In this document: positions 20,645-30,600 of the stretch, one piece after another
Numbering within the stretch: the first letter of the stretch is position 1
Layout: each line of letters starts with the position of its first letter
NCBI GenBank assembly: GCA_020444275.1
Contig: JAHLLG010000002.1
Span: 1 to 64,000, forward strand
Source: Bacteroidota bacterium
GTDB lineage: Bacteria; Bacteroidota; Bacteroidia; Bacteroidales; UBA12077
DNA length: 64,000 nucleotides
Direction: 5' to 3'
The notes under the pieces: generated by a model
Seen by the model: only the letters and a program-made list of their open reading frames with translations
Databases searched by the model: none
Told to the model about the DNA's origin: nothing
Position numbers and translations under genes: made by a program

Positions 20645-22774
20645 ATGAAAAGAATAGTATTAACGGTATTAAGTATTTTTATTCTGCTAACTAGCCAGTT
20701 AAGGGCCGATGAAGGAATGTGGATTCCTTTATTGATTGAAAAGTTTAATATTGAAGATATGCAAGCTAAAGGTTTTAAACTTTCTGCAGAAGATATCTAC
20801 AGCATAAATCAGGCATGTATTAAAGATGCTATTGTAATTTTTGGTCGTGGTTGTACCGGAGAATTAGTTTCTGATCAGGGACTGATATTAACAAACCACC
20901 ATTGTGGATATGGAGCCATTCAGCGACACAGTTCTATTGAAAACGATTATCTGACTGATGGTTTTTGGGCAATGAGTAAACAAGAAGAGTTACCAAATCC
21001 GGAACTTACGGTAACCTTTTTAGAGCGAATTGAAGATGTGACAGATCAAGTTTTAGATGGAGTAAAGAAAAAGCATACAGAAGCAGAGAGAAAAGAAATT
21101 ATAGAAAAAAATGCTGAAAAAATCGAATCTGAAGCTGTAGAAGCACCTGATCTAACAGCAAGTGTAAGATCTTTTTATTATGGTAATCAGTACTTTTTAT
21201 TTATTTACAAGCAGTATAAAGATGTGCGTTTAGTTGGAGCACCACCTTCTGCAATAGGTAAGTTTGGTGGTGATACTGATAATTGGGTTTGGCCTCGACA
21301 TACCGGAGATTTTTCCGTATTCAGAATTTATGCAGATAAAGACAATAATCCGGCCGAATATTCACCTGATAATGTACCGTACAAACCTAAAAAGTTTTTA
21401 CCAATTTCACTAAAAGGAATTGACGAAGGTGATTTTACGTGGGTTTTAGGTTATCCAGGAGGAACATCACAGTATATAACCTCTGATGCGATTCGCTTAA
21501 TAAAAGAAGTACGGAATCCAAATCGCGTAGCTGTGCGAGATAAGCGCATAGAAGTAATGAATAAGTATATGGATGCGAACGATACCATACGAATTAAGTA
21601 TGCAAGCAAAAATGCAGGAGCAAGTAATTCATGGAAACGATGGAAAGGTGAGATTGTTGGATTAGAGCGATTAAATGCAATCGAAAAGAAAGAGAAACTG
21701 GAACAAGATTTTATGAATTGGGCAAAAAAGAATAAAGAATATAAAGGTGTTCTTCCAGAACTGGGAAAAATATACGATAATATAGAAGAGTACGCTGTAG
21801 CTATGGATTATTATTGGGAGGCTATTCGCTCTGTTGAAGTAATTCGTTTTGCAGCACGATTTAGGGATTTAATTGAGATGGCACAAAGCGATGAGCAAAA
21901 TGATAATTGGGAGTCTGAAATAGAAGAACTGGAAAAACAGACAGAAAGATTCTTTAAAGATTATGTTGTGAAGATCGATCAGGAAATATTTGAGCAACTA
22001 TTGCCTATGTATTTTAATAATGTAGATGAAGAATTTCAGCCTGAAATAAAAGGCTTAAATGATAATTATAAAGAGTACGTTAATTCAATTTACCAATCAA
22101 CAATTTTTACCGATAAAGATAAAGTACTTGAAGCATTAAACGGTAGTAAAGAGGATGTGAAAGCTCTGTCTGAAGATCCGGCGTATAAATTATTTTCAGA
22201 ATTTAGTGATGTGGTTAAAGAAGAGGTATATCCAGTCTACGACTCGTTAGATTTGAAAGCAAATCAGCTATACAGATTGTATATGAAAGGATTGATGGAA
22301 ATGCAAGATGATAAAATCTTATTCCCCGATGCAAACTTCACCATGCGGGTTTCTTATGGAGAAGTGAAAGGATCATATCCAAGAGATGGTATAATTTATA
22401 AGTACTATACAACCCTCGACGGAGTAATTGAAAAGGATAATCCTAAGATCTATGATTATGATGTTCCGGATCGATTAAAGGAACTATACGAATCCAAAGA
22501 TTATGGTAGATATGAGGTTGATGGAACAGTTCCGGTTTGTTTTATCGCTACAAACCATACAACAGGAGGTAATTCAGGAAGCCCGGTTCTTGATGCCGAA
22601 GGTAATTTAATCGGATTAAATTTTGATCGTATGTGGGAAGGAATTATGAGCGATATGGTTTTTGATCCTGCTCATAGCCGCAATATTACCTTAGATATCA
22701 GATATGTATTATTTATAATAGATAAGTTTGCCGGCGCTGATCATCTTATCGAAGAAATGAAAATAATTGAATAA
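20645..22774 (+). CDS. S46 family dipeptidyl-peptidase, DPP11-like
   Basis: A 709-residue secreted or periplasmic serine exopeptidase that removes N-terminal dipeptides. A signal peptide spans about residues 1-21. The catalytic His lies in TNHHCGYGAIQ near residue 84, and the catalytic Ser in GGNSGSPVLD near residue 643. The specificity position after GLNF is Arg (FDRMWEG), which from knowledge of the family points to the acidic-residue-specific DPP11 type; DPP7-type enzymes carry Gly there. In asaccharolytic Bacteroidota such enzymes feed amino-acid fermentation. It is the last gene of the operon and is followed by a terminator. Confidence 0.9.
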   Translation: MKRIVLTVLSIFILLTSQLRADEGMWIPLLIEKFNIEDMQAKGFKLSAEDIYSINQACIKDAIVIFGRGCTGELVSDQGLILTNHHCGYGAIQRHSSIENDYLTDGFWAMSKQEELPNPELTVTFLERIEDVTDQVLDGVKKKHTEAERKEIIEKNAEKIESEAVEAPDLTASVRSFYYGNQYFLFIYKQYKDVRLVGAPPSAIGKFGGDTDNWVWPRHTGDFSVFRIYADKDNNPAEYSPDNVPYKPKKFLPISLKGIDEGDFTWVLGYPGGTSQYITSDAIRLIKEVRNPNRVAVRDKRIEVMNKYMDANDTIRIKYASKNAGASNSWKRWKGEIVGLERLNAIEKKEKLEQDFMNWAKKNKEYKGVLPELGKIYDNIEEYAVAMDYYWEAIRSVEVIRFAARFRDLIEMAQSDEQNDNWESEIEELEKQTERFFKDYVVKIDQEIFEQLLPMYFNNVDEEFQPEIKGLNDNYKEYVNSIYQSTIFTDKDKVLEALNGSKEDVKALSEDPAYKLFSEFSDVVKEEVYPVYDSLDLKANQLYRLYMKGLMEMQDDKILFPDANFTMRVSYGEVKGSYPRDGIIYKYYTTLDGVIEKDNPKIYDYDVPDRLKELYESKDYGRYEVDGTVPVCFIATNHTTGGNSGSPVLDAEGNLIGLNFDRMWEGIMSDMVFDPAHSRNITLDIRYVLFIIDKFAGADHLIEEMKIIE

Positions 22775-22780
22775 TTAAAT

Positions 22781-22816
22781 GGCGCTCCTGATATAACTAT
22801 TGGGAGCGTCTTTTTT
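22781..22816 (+). terminator. terminator abutting the MBL gene start
   Basis: GGCGCTCC (22781-22788) pairs with GGAGCGTC (22803-22810) with one G-T pair, followed by six T (22811-22816). The last T directly precedes the ATG of the MBL-fold gene. Confidence 0.8.
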
Positions 22817-23887
22817 ATGAGCAATATACTAGTTAGAATAAACGGAAGAGGTAATGCCTGGCCAGTGCTATTAGGTCAGGATCACCCTTTCTATGATCGA
22901 AATAATATCCAGGATTTGGCGAATGCTTCCTGTTCTGTTATTAAATCGGATGAGGTAAATCCAAAAACGAATGAAATACAATGGGAGTTAATGATAGATG
23001 CCGGACATGGAGCTGTTCAATACCTGTTAAAAAACTGCAACAGAATACCTGAAGCTCTTTTTATTACACATCCTCATATCGATCATACTTTGGGAATGGA
23101 TTGGATTGTTCAGAGCTATTTTAAACTATATAAAAAGAAATACCCGGTTTATGCAACTAGTCCATGTTGGGAGATAACAAAAAGTACATTTCCACAACTT
23201 GAAGAGCTTATTGATTTTAGGGACTTAGTACCATTCCAAACAAGAAAAGTTAATGAAGTAGAAGGTTCAACGGTTACTGCTTATCCTGTATATCATGGTA
23301 ATAGTGCTATTGGTGCTTCTATGCTGCTATTTGAGATTGAGGAGAAAAACAAAAGTGTAAAAGCGTTATTTACAGGCGATGTTTTGTGTCCTTTACTTCG
23401 CAAGGAAGATTATGCCAATATACAAAATATTGATCTGTTAGTTTGCGACGCAAATAATCGATTTCCTTATCCCAAAAGTAATCACTGGAGTATAACAGAC
23501 GGTAAGTCTGGTCAGCAATCCAAATTTTTACAAGGTTTTATAAATGAAAGCAGCATAGGGACATTATTATCTCCTCACCTTAAGCATATAAGTTTTGAAA
23601 GCTACAGTCGGTGTTTTGATTATTTTTTAAATAGTGAGTATCATCCTAAAGCATTCCATTTTACAGCAGAATCTTTTATCAATGCCATAAAACCCCAAAA
23701 AGTTGCTTTTATACATTATAGTGGGAGCGAAGATGAAAAACATTATGAATCCAGGATTTTAAATGATTCTGAGTTAATCAATTGGATAGAAAAGAATATC
23801 CGTAATGCACCATCTCATATCCGGTTTTATGTTCCATATGTTAGTCAACATATGGAATTAATAACTACTTTAAAAACAAACACATAA
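22817..23887 (+). CDS. MBL-fold metallo-hydrolase
   Basis: A 356-residue metallo-beta-lactamase-fold protein. The metal-binding motif is THPHIDHTLGMDW near residue 84, with later ligands in YPVYHGNSAIGAS, FTGDVLC near residue 190, and FIHYSGSE near residue 297. The substrate is unknown. The N-terminus MSNILVRINGRGNAWP is a conserved part of such proteins, so the ATG at 22817 is probably right even though it touches the T run of the upstream terminator. No RBS can fit there, so translation may be leaderless or depend on read-through. The next gene starts 178 nt away. Confidence 0.8.
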   Translation: MSNILVRINGRGNAWPVLLGQDHPFYDRNNIQDLANASCSVIKSDEVNPKTNEIQWELMIDAGHGAVQYLLKNCNRIPEALFITHPHIDHTLGMDWIVQSYFKLYKKKYPVYATSPCWEITKSTFPQLEELIDFRDLVPFQTRKVNEVEGSTVTAYPVYHGNSAIGASMLLFEIEEKNKSVKALFTGDVLCPLLRKEDYANIQNIDLLVCDANNRFPYPKSNHWSITDGKSGQQSKFLQGFINESSIGTLLSPHLKHISFESYSRCFDYFLNSEYHPKAFHFTAESFINAIKPQKVAFIHYSGSEDEKHYESRILNDSELINWIEKNIRNAPSHIRFYVPYVSQHMELITTLKTNT

Positions 23888-23902
23888 ACACCAAGCTAAA
23901 CC

Positions 23903-23928
23903 ACAAACATGACATTTGTCATATTTGT
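23903..23928. promoter_or_regulatory. 26-bp palindrome upstream of the first hydrogenase operon
   Basis: ACAAA-c-ATGACA-tt-TGTCAT-a-TTTGT is symmetric except for one central-arm pair and the spacer. The dyad could bind a CRP/FNR-type dimer, or form an mRNA hairpin at the end of the MBL transcript. No T tract follows, so an operator is favoured. Confidence 0.45.
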
Positions 23929-24008
23929 AAATAATAAATATCATGTTCTTGGCTGGTATACAATTCTATATTTAGTTCTGAAAATCATACGGTTAAAACA
24001 ATTTTAAG

Positions 24009-24024
24009 TGTTACTAAATTAACA
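24009..24024. promoter_or_regulatory. Rex-like operator 1 (first [FeFe] operon)
   Basis: TGTTAC-TAAA-TTAACA fits the Rex-type dyad TGTTAA-N4-TTAACA with one mismatch. It lies 17 bp (start to start) before a perfect copy and 42 nt before the hydC-like start codon. Confidence 0.6.
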
Positions 24025-24025
24025 C

Positions 24026-24041
24026 TGTTAAAAAATTAACA
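24026..24041. promoter_or_regulatory. Rex-like operator 2 (first [FeFe] operon)
   Basis: TGTTAA-AAAA-TTAACA is a perfect dyad that matches the Rex consensus, 24 nt before the ATG at 24066. The rex gene is at 44.4 kb in the same island. Confidence 0.7.
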
Positions 24042-24065
24042 ATAACTAAATAAAACTTAATTAAA

Positions 24066-24533
24066 ATGCCAGAAATTAAAGAATTAGTTAAAGGTTTAGC
24101 TGATAAGCATGGAAGAACAAGAGAGAGTTTACTTCCAATTTTGCAAGGCATCATTTCTGAGGAGAGATTTATCTCAGATGCTGCTATGACAGAAGTTGCA
24201 AGAGAGTTAGATATGTCTGCTGCACTAGTATATGGTACAGCTACTTTCTATTCTTTCCTTGATACTAAGCCAAGAGGCAAGTATGTAATTCGCGTTTGTA
24301 GAACCATTACTTGCGACATGAAAGGTAAAAAGCAAATTGTAAAAACCTTAGAGGATTTGCTGAAAGTTAACGTGGGTGAAACTACAAAAGACAATAAGTT
24401 TACTTTATTAGAAACAAATTGTCTGGGTTGGTGCCATAAAGGCCCGGCTATGCTAATAAATGATGAAGCATACACCGAACTAACAGAAGAGAAAGTTAGT
24501 GAGATTATCGGTGATTATATGAAAAATAAATAA
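24066..24533 (+). CDS. hydC: NuoE-like [2Fe-2S] subunit of NADH-linked [FeFe] hydrogenase
   Basis: A 155-residue thioredoxin-fold protein of the NuoE/HydC/HndA family that carries one [2Fe-2S] cluster. The ligands are in CRTITC near residue 78 and CLGWC near residue 119. It is the first gene of a three-gene operon with a NuoF-like and an [FeFe] hydrogenase subunit, and starts 24 nt after a tandem pair of Rex-like sites. In this enzyme class it shuttles electrons between the flavin subunit and the rest of the complex in the cytosol. Confidence 0.9.
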   Translation: MPEIKELVKGLADKHGRTRESLLPILQGIISEERFISDAAMTEVARELDMSAALVYGTATFYSFLDTKPRGKYVIRVCRTITCDMKGKKQIVKTLEDLLKVNVGETTKDNKFTLLETNCLGWCHKGPAMLINDEAYTELTEEKVSEIIGDYMKNK

Positions 24534-24562
24534 TTGTTAATTAGTTAAAGGAGATTATAATT

Positions 24563-25726
24563 ATGCCAGATAAAAAACTAAAAAGAGTAGACCTTATTTT
24601 CAGCGAAGACTGTGGTTATAAAGATGTTTTGGCTGAGAGTTTAAAAATGTCTAATGAAAAAATACTTCAGGAAATCTTAGATTCGGGATTAAGAGGCCGT
24701 GGTGGTGCTGGTTTCCCTACAGGACTAAAGTGGAAATTTACTTCTCAGGAACCAGGCGATGAAAAATATGTTGTTTGTAATGCCGACGAAGGTGAACCTG
24801 GAACATTTAAAGATAGAGAAATATTATCACGTGTACCATTAAAAGTTTTTGGTGGTATGGCCGTTTGTGGTAAAGTTATTGGTGCAAAACATGGTTATAT
24901 TTACTTACGTGGTGAATATCAATTCCTAAAAGCTGACTTAGAAAAAGCTTTGGATGAGTTCCATGCTTCACTTAAAGAATCAGGTTTTGATTTCCAAATT
25001 CATATTCTAATGGGATCAGGCGCCTATATTTGTGGTGAAGAAAGTGCTTTATTCGAATCAATGGAAGGTAAACGAGGTGAGCCAAGAAATAAACCTCCAT
25101 ATCCAACAATTGCAGGTTTTAGAAGCAAGCCAACTGTTATCAATAATGTTGAAACATTAGTATATTCATTCATGATCTGCAGAATTGGAGCTAAGAAATT
25201 CCAGGAATTAGGAACTGCCGATTCAAGAGGTTCTAAAGTTTTCTCAATTTCAGGAGATACTCCAATAGCTGGTATTTACGAGCTTGAGCTTGGTATGTCA
25301 TTAGAAGATTTTGTTGAAGAGTTTGGCGATGGCGATACAAAAGCAGTTCAGGTTGGAGGAGCTGCAGGCTTCTGTGTACCTAGAAAAAAATTCAAAGATA
25401 CAATCATTGGTTTCGAAGGTGTTCCAACCGGAGGATCTATGATGCTTTTCAATAGTTCGCGTTCAATGTACAACGTACTAAAGAACTATGTTGAGTTTTT
25501 CGAAGAAGAATCATGCGGTCAGTGTACTCCTTGCCGTGTAGGTTGTCAGCAACTTAAAAAAGGTATTGAAGCTGTTAAGAAAGGTGATAAATCTGCACAT
25601 TACCTTGAAACACTTCAAAAATTGGCAGAAACTATGAAGGTAACTTCAAAATGCGGTTTAGGTCAATCTGTTGCGAACTCATTCTCTTCAATCGTTGATA
25701 ACTTTAAAGAAGAAATGATTTACTAA
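24563..25726 (+). CDS. hydB: NuoF-like FMN/NADH-binding hydrogenase subunit (short form)
   Basis: A 387-residue flavoprotein subunit that binds NADH and FMN (GLRGRGGAGFPTGLKW near residue 42, CNADEGEPGTFKDRE near residue 72) and one 4Fe-4S cluster (ESCGQCTPCRVGCQQL near residue 314, last Cys in KCGLGQ). It lacks both the N-terminal thioredoxin-like [2Fe-2S] domain and the C-terminal two-cluster ferredoxin domain found in the 597-residue paralogue at 55330. The loss of these clusters may mean this complex uses only NADH, or a different electron route, rather than bifurcation; that is inference. AAAGGAG precedes the start. Confidence 0.92.
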   Translation: MPDKKLKRVDLIFSEDCGYKDVLAESLKMSNEKILQEILDSGLRGRGGAGFPTGLKWKFTSQEPGDEKYVVCNADEGEPGTFKDREILSRVPLKVFGGMAVCGKVIGAKHGYIYLRGEYQFLKADLEKALDEFHASLKESGFDFQIHILMGSGAYICGEESALFESMEGKRGEPRNKPPYPTIAGFRSKPTVINNVETLVYSFMICRIGAKKFQELGTADSRGSKVFSISGDTPIAGIYELELGMSLEDFVEEFGDGDTKAVQVGGAAGFCVPRKKFKDTIIGFEGVPTGGSMMLFNSSRSMYNVLKNYVEFFEEESCGQCTPCRVGCQQLKKGIEAVKKGDKSAHYLETLQKLAETMKVTSKCGLGQSVANSFSSIVDNFKEEMIY

Positions 25727-25763
25727 AAAATTAAGGTTGTAAAAAATAAAATTAAGATAAAAC

Positions 25764-27554
25764 ATGGCTAATACAGTAAATTTAAAAATAGACGGAATCG
25801 ATGTTAGCGTTGAGGAAGGTAAAACTGTTCTTGATGCTGCGAAGAAACTAAATATACATATTCCAACGCTTTGTCATCACGAAGATTTGTGTGTTGCCGG
25901 TAACTGTAGAGTATGTGTTGTTGAACAAGAAGGTGTTAAAAACCTTGTTGCTTCATGTGCAATGCCTGCTCAAGAAGGAATGGTTATCCAAACAAATACA
26001 CATAAAGTTAGAAATGCACGCAGACATGTAGTAGAATTATTACTTTCTGAGCATAATGCTGATTGTACAAAGTGTTACAAAAACACAAAATGTGAGTTAC
26101 AATCATTGGCTAACGAAATGGTAATGGGCGATCATATGTTCATCGATCTTGTTCCTGATAAGAACTATACGGTTGATATGATGTCTCCATCAATCATTAA
26201 AGATGATAGCAAATGTATTCGTTGCCAGCGTTGTGTAAGAACTTGTACTGAGTTACAGCATGTAAGTGCGCTTGGTGTAGCATACAAAGGTGATCATATG
26301 AAGATTTCAACATTCTTCGAAAACCCAATGTACGACGTAGTTTGTACAAATTGCGGTCAGTGTGTGAACCGTTGTCCTACAGGTGCTTTAATCGAGAAAA
26401 ACTATGTTGATGAAGTTTGGGATGCAATTTACGATGAAAACAAGCACGTTGTTGTTCAAACTGCACCTGCTGTTCGTATTGCACTTGGCGAAGATTTAGG
26501 TTTTGATGTTGGAGAAAGAGTAACCGGTAAAATGGTAACTGCTCTTAAACGAATTGGATTCGATTCAGTATTAGATACCGACTTTACTGCCGACTTAACC
26601 ATTATGGAAGAAGGTACTGAGTTATTAACAAGATTAAAGAAAGCATTGGTTGATAAAGATACAAGTGTTAAATTACCAATGACTACATCTTGTTCTCCAG
26701 GATGGATTAAATTTATCGAGCATACTTTCCCTGAGTATTTAGAAAATGTTTCTACTTGTAAATCACCACAGCAAATGTTTGGTGCATTAGCAAAAACATA
26801 CTATGCTCAGAAGCGTAATATTAATCCTGAAAATATTGTTTCTGTTTCTATTATGCCTTGTACAGCGAAGAAATTTGAAGCAAATCGTCCTGAAATGCGA
26901 GATAGCGGATATCAAGATGTTGATTACGTATTAACAACCAGAGAGTTGGCTATTATGATTAAACAAGCTGGTCTTGATTTCTTAACATTACCAGATGATA
27001 AGTATGATAGTATTATGGGTGATTCAACAGGTGCTGCTGTTATTTTCGGAGCAACTGGTGGAGTTATGGAAGCAGCATTGCGTACTGCATACGAATTAGT
27101 TACAGGAAGAGAAGTTCCTTTCGAAAACCTAAACATCACTGCAGTTCGCGGTATGGAGGGTGTTCGTGAAGCAGCTGTAAAAATCGAAAATGTATTACCT
27201 GAATGGAGTTTCCTTGAAGGTGTTGAGCTTAAAACAGTTGTTGCTCACGGTTTAACAAATGCTAAGAAAGTAATGCAAGCTGTTAAAGATGGTAAAGCCG
27301 ACTGGCATTTTATTGAGATTATGGCTTGTCCAGGTGGATGTTTAGGTGGTGGAGGCCAACCTATTCCAACTACTCCAGAAATTCGTCAGAAACGTGCTGA
27401 AGCGATCTATGCTGAGGATGAAGGATTACCAATCCGTAAATCTCATGAAAACCCGGAAGTTCAGCAGATTTATAAAGATTTCTTAGGAGAACCTCTTGGA
27501 CATAAATCGCACGAACTATTGCATACTCACTATCACGAGAGAAAAAGAGTATAA
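25764..27554 (+). CDS. hydA: [FeFe] hydrogenase catalytic subunit 1 (M3 type, L1 variant)
   Basis: A 596-residue catalytic subunit that reduces protons or oxidises H2. The N-terminus holds a [2Fe-2S] ferredoxin fold (NCRVCVVE), a His-ligated cluster motif (HNADCTKCYKNTKC) and two 4Fe-4S motifs (CIRCQRCVRTC, CTNCGQCVNRCP). In the H-domain L2 is MPCTAKKFE (Cys366) and L3 is EIMACPGGCLGGGGQP (Cys522, Cys526), both canonical. L1 reads TSCSPGW (Cys310, Ser311) where most enzymes, including the paralogue at 57139, read TSCCPxW. A fused small-subunit tail is present. It is the last gene of the Rex-site-controlled operon and is followed by a terminator. The maturases HydEFG are not in the window. Confidence 0.95.
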   Translation: MANTVNLKIDGIDVSVEEGKTVLDAAKKLNIHIPTLCHHEDLCVAGNCRVCVVEQEGVKNLVASCAMPAQEGMVIQTNTHKVRNARRHVVELLLSEHNADCTKCYKNTKCELQSLANEMVMGDHMFIDLVPDKNYTVDMMSPSIIKDDSKCIRCQRCVRTCTELQHVSALGVAYKGDHMKISTFFENPMYDVVCTNCGQCVNRCPTGALIEKNYVDEVWDAIYDENKHVVVQTAPAVRIALGEDLGFDVGERVTGKMVTALKRIGFDSVLDTDFTADLTIMEEGTELLTRLKKALVDKDTSVKLPMTTSCSPGWIKFIEHTFPEYLENVSTCKSPQQMFGALAKTYYAQKRNINPENIVSVSIMPCTAKKFEANRPEMRDSGYQDVDYVLTTRELAIMIKQAGLDFLTLPDDKYDSIMGDSTGAAVIFGATGGVMEAALRTAYELVTGREVPFENLNITAVRGMEGVREAAVKIENVLPEWSFLEGVELKTVVAHGLTNAKKVMQAVKDGKADWHFIEIMACPGGCLGGGGQPIPTTPEIRQKRAEAIYAEDEGLPIRKSHENPEVQQIYKDFLGEPLGHKSHELLHTHYHERKRV

Positions 27555-27578
27555 TATAAAGTTATATAGATTAGAAGA

Positions 27579-27607
27579 GGACAGCATTTTTGCTGTCCTT
27601 TTTTTTT
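27579..27607 (+). terminator. rho-independent terminator of the first [FeFe] operon
   Basis: GGACAGCA (27579-27586) pairs with TGCTGTCC (27591-27598) around a TTTT loop and is followed by nine T. This rules out the upstream in-frame ATG at 27590 as the start of the next gene. Confidence 0.95.
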
Positions 27608-27621
27608 ACTCTAATTAATTG

Positions 27622-27636
27622 TATTTTCACATTACA
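27622..27636 (+). promoter_or_regulatory. predicted -7 region of ccsBA
   Basis: TATTTTCACATTACA lies 20 nt before the ccsBA start. It is nearly identical to TACTTTCACATTACA at 59669-59683, ahead of the outer-membrane protein gene. Both resemble TAnnTTTG with the last base changed. Confidence 0.4.
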
Positions 27637-27655
27637 GACATTTAACTCTTTTATT

Positions 27656-30600
27656 ATGCAAAAAGTAAAGAAAGTATTTCTTTTTAGTCCCTGGTTTATG
27701 GGTGTTCTGTTCATATTATTTGCTCTTGCCATGGCTTTTGCTACATTTTTTGAGAATGATTATGGTGCTCAGGTAGCACGAATTTTGGTTTATGAGTCAA
27801 AATGGTTTGAATTAATTATGTTGCTGCTGGTTATTAACTTCATAGGGCAGATATTTTATTTTAAGCTTTACCATCGAAAAAAACTTACGATACTTATATT
27901 TCACCTGGCACTTGTTATGATGATTATTGGAGCCGGAATGACACGATATCTTGGATTTGAAGGCACTATTCATATTCGCGAAGGTCAGGAGCAAAATATA
28001 TGTAAGTCGAAGGAAAATTACGTTAAAGTTAATGTCTTGAATACGCAAGAGAAACTGCTGTTTTCTGATGACCAAAAAATGATGGTTACACATGTTAAAT
28101 CAGACAGATATAAGAATAGTTTTCTCGTGGAAGAAAAGAAATATCGTTTAGAATTTAAGAAGCACATTCCTAATGTAACGGAAACCTTGATAGATGTTGA
28201 GAATGGTAAACCATCAGTGGCACTAATTATTTCCAATAAAATGATGGAAAGAGAAAGTGTCCTGCTATCAGAAGGTGATATAAAGAATGTAAAAGGTATT
28301 ATAATTGGATTTGGAAAAATGGAATCTGCAGATGTTAATATAACATACCAAAACAACTCATTTCAGATTCAATCAGATCACGGAATTCAACGAGCAAGTA
28401 TGGGAGTGAGTAATAGCAAAGATGCCCCAAATAAGAATACAATGTCGTTAGAACGGATGAAACTTTATGAAATAGAGAATCTTTCAATTGTTGCTCAAAA
28501 CTTTACTACAAGCGGAGAAATACAACCGATTCAAATGAATTACAACATACAACTAACAAACAAATCGGTTCTGGTATTCGAGTTATCAGATGATGTGAAA
28601 AGTACCGATTTATATGTGTGGACAGGAGAAGGAATACCTCATGAAGCAATATATATAACTGATAAATACATATTTAAGTTAAGCTATGCACCTAAAGAAA
28701 TTGAGCTTCCTTTTAAAATTAAACTGGAAGACTTTATTTTAGATCGATATCCCGGATCAAGCAGTCCTTCGTCATATAAGAGCAAAGTAGTTTTAATAGA
28801 TGATCAGAACAATATAAAAAAGCCTTATTCGATTTATATGAATCACATTTTAAAATATAAAGGCTGGAGATTTTATCAATCATCTTATGATCAGGATGAG
28901 AAAGGAACTACTCTATCCGTTAATAAGGATTTCTGGGGAATGGCAATTACTTATACCGGATATTTTTTACTTTTCTTGTTTATCATTCTTTCTGTACTGA
29001 ATAAAAACTCGAATTTTAGAAAGGTCGGCAAAAACTATTTTAGTTCGAAAGCCGGTAAGATGTTGGTTATGTTATTAATGCTGGTAGGCGCATCATTTTT
29101 AGCCCAAGCTCAAAACCAAAAGTTGGTTGTAAATAAAGAAACAGCAAATCAATTTGGTAAAGTGCTTGTTCAGGATCAAAAAGGAAGAACAGAACCGGTT
29201 TATACCCTAAGTCATGATATTTTACGAAAAGTTAGCAGAAGTGTAGAATACAACGGGTATAACCCGATGCAGGTTTTCTTAGGCTTTTATTTTGATTTTG
29301 AAAACTGGCAAAACGAAGCATTAATAAAAGTATCAAACAAACAGTTAAAGAGAATATTAGGAATAGCTGGAAACCATGCAGCGTTTTCCGATATTGTTAA
29401 TTTAAAAGACAATACATATAAACTAAAGCCATATCTGGATGCTGCATATTCCAAACCTTCAGGTGCCAGAAACAAGTTCGATAAAGAAATCATTAAAGTT
29501 GATGAGCGTATTAATATTTGTTACATGATACACATTGGTGAGTTCATGAAGATTTTTCCGGTACACGATCCGAATAATAAATGGTATTCACCGAAAGATG
29601 CATACCAATTCGCTAAAAATGCTGATGATTCTCTTTACCTGAAAAATATAATGATTCTTAATCATCAAACTATTTTGAATGATGAAAACAACAAATCCGG
29701 TGAGTATCTAAATTCAATCATTAACTATCAAAGAAAATTTGCTCAGTATGATTTACCTTCGGAGAGTAAAATTAATGCAGAGATCTTTTATTACAAATCA
29801 AAAATATATGAACGTTTGTTTCCTTATTATACTGCGCTAGGATTTATCCTACTTGTAATTTTAATTTTTGAAATCGTAGCTCAGAAAAAGAATTTTAGAA
29901 AAACTTTAATCATATTTAAAGTGTTATTAATAATTGGTTTTTTGTTTCATACACTGGGACTTGCTATACGGTGGTATGTTTCGGGCCATGCTCCTATGAG
30001 TAATGGATACGAATCGATGATTTTTATTTCCTGGGTAACAATCTTGGCAGGGTTTATTTTCAGTAAACGATCGGCGCTGGTATTGGCTGCGACTTCTGTC
30101 TTAGGAGGTTTTACGTTAATGGTAGCTCATTTGAGTTTTATGGATCCTGAAATTACAAATTTAGTTCCTGTACTGCAATCGTATTGGTTAACCCTGCATG
30201 TGTCAGTTATTACAAGCAGTTACGGATTTCTAGGTCTGGGAGCAATTCTGGCAATTATTGTTTTAATACTTTATTCATTAATTTCAGTTGGAAATAAATC
30301 CAGCATACATTCAACCATCGAAGAGTTAACTATTATTAATTATAAATCATTAACCATCGGATTGTATCTTCTAACCATCGGAACCTTTTTAGGAGCCATC
30401 TGGGCCAACGAAAGTTGGGGAAGATACTGGGGATGGGACCCAAAAGAAACCTGGTCGTTAATAACCATCATTGTTTATAGTTTTATAATTCATTCAAGAA
30501 TGATTCCGGGATTAAAAGGTTATTACAGTTTTAATTTGATGGCATTATTCGGGTTTTCATCTGTTTTAATGACCTACTTTGGAGTAAATTATTACTTAAC

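Noticed and set aside
25764-27554. First hydA as a degenerate gene because of TSCSPGW
   Set aside because: All other clusters and loops are intact, the operon is complete and regulated, and L1 variation of this kind is known, so it is treated as functional.
27590-27655. N-terminal extension of CcsBA from an ATG at 27590
   Set aside because: It lies in the stem and T run of the hydrogenase terminator; the ATG at 27656 gives a normal N-terminus.
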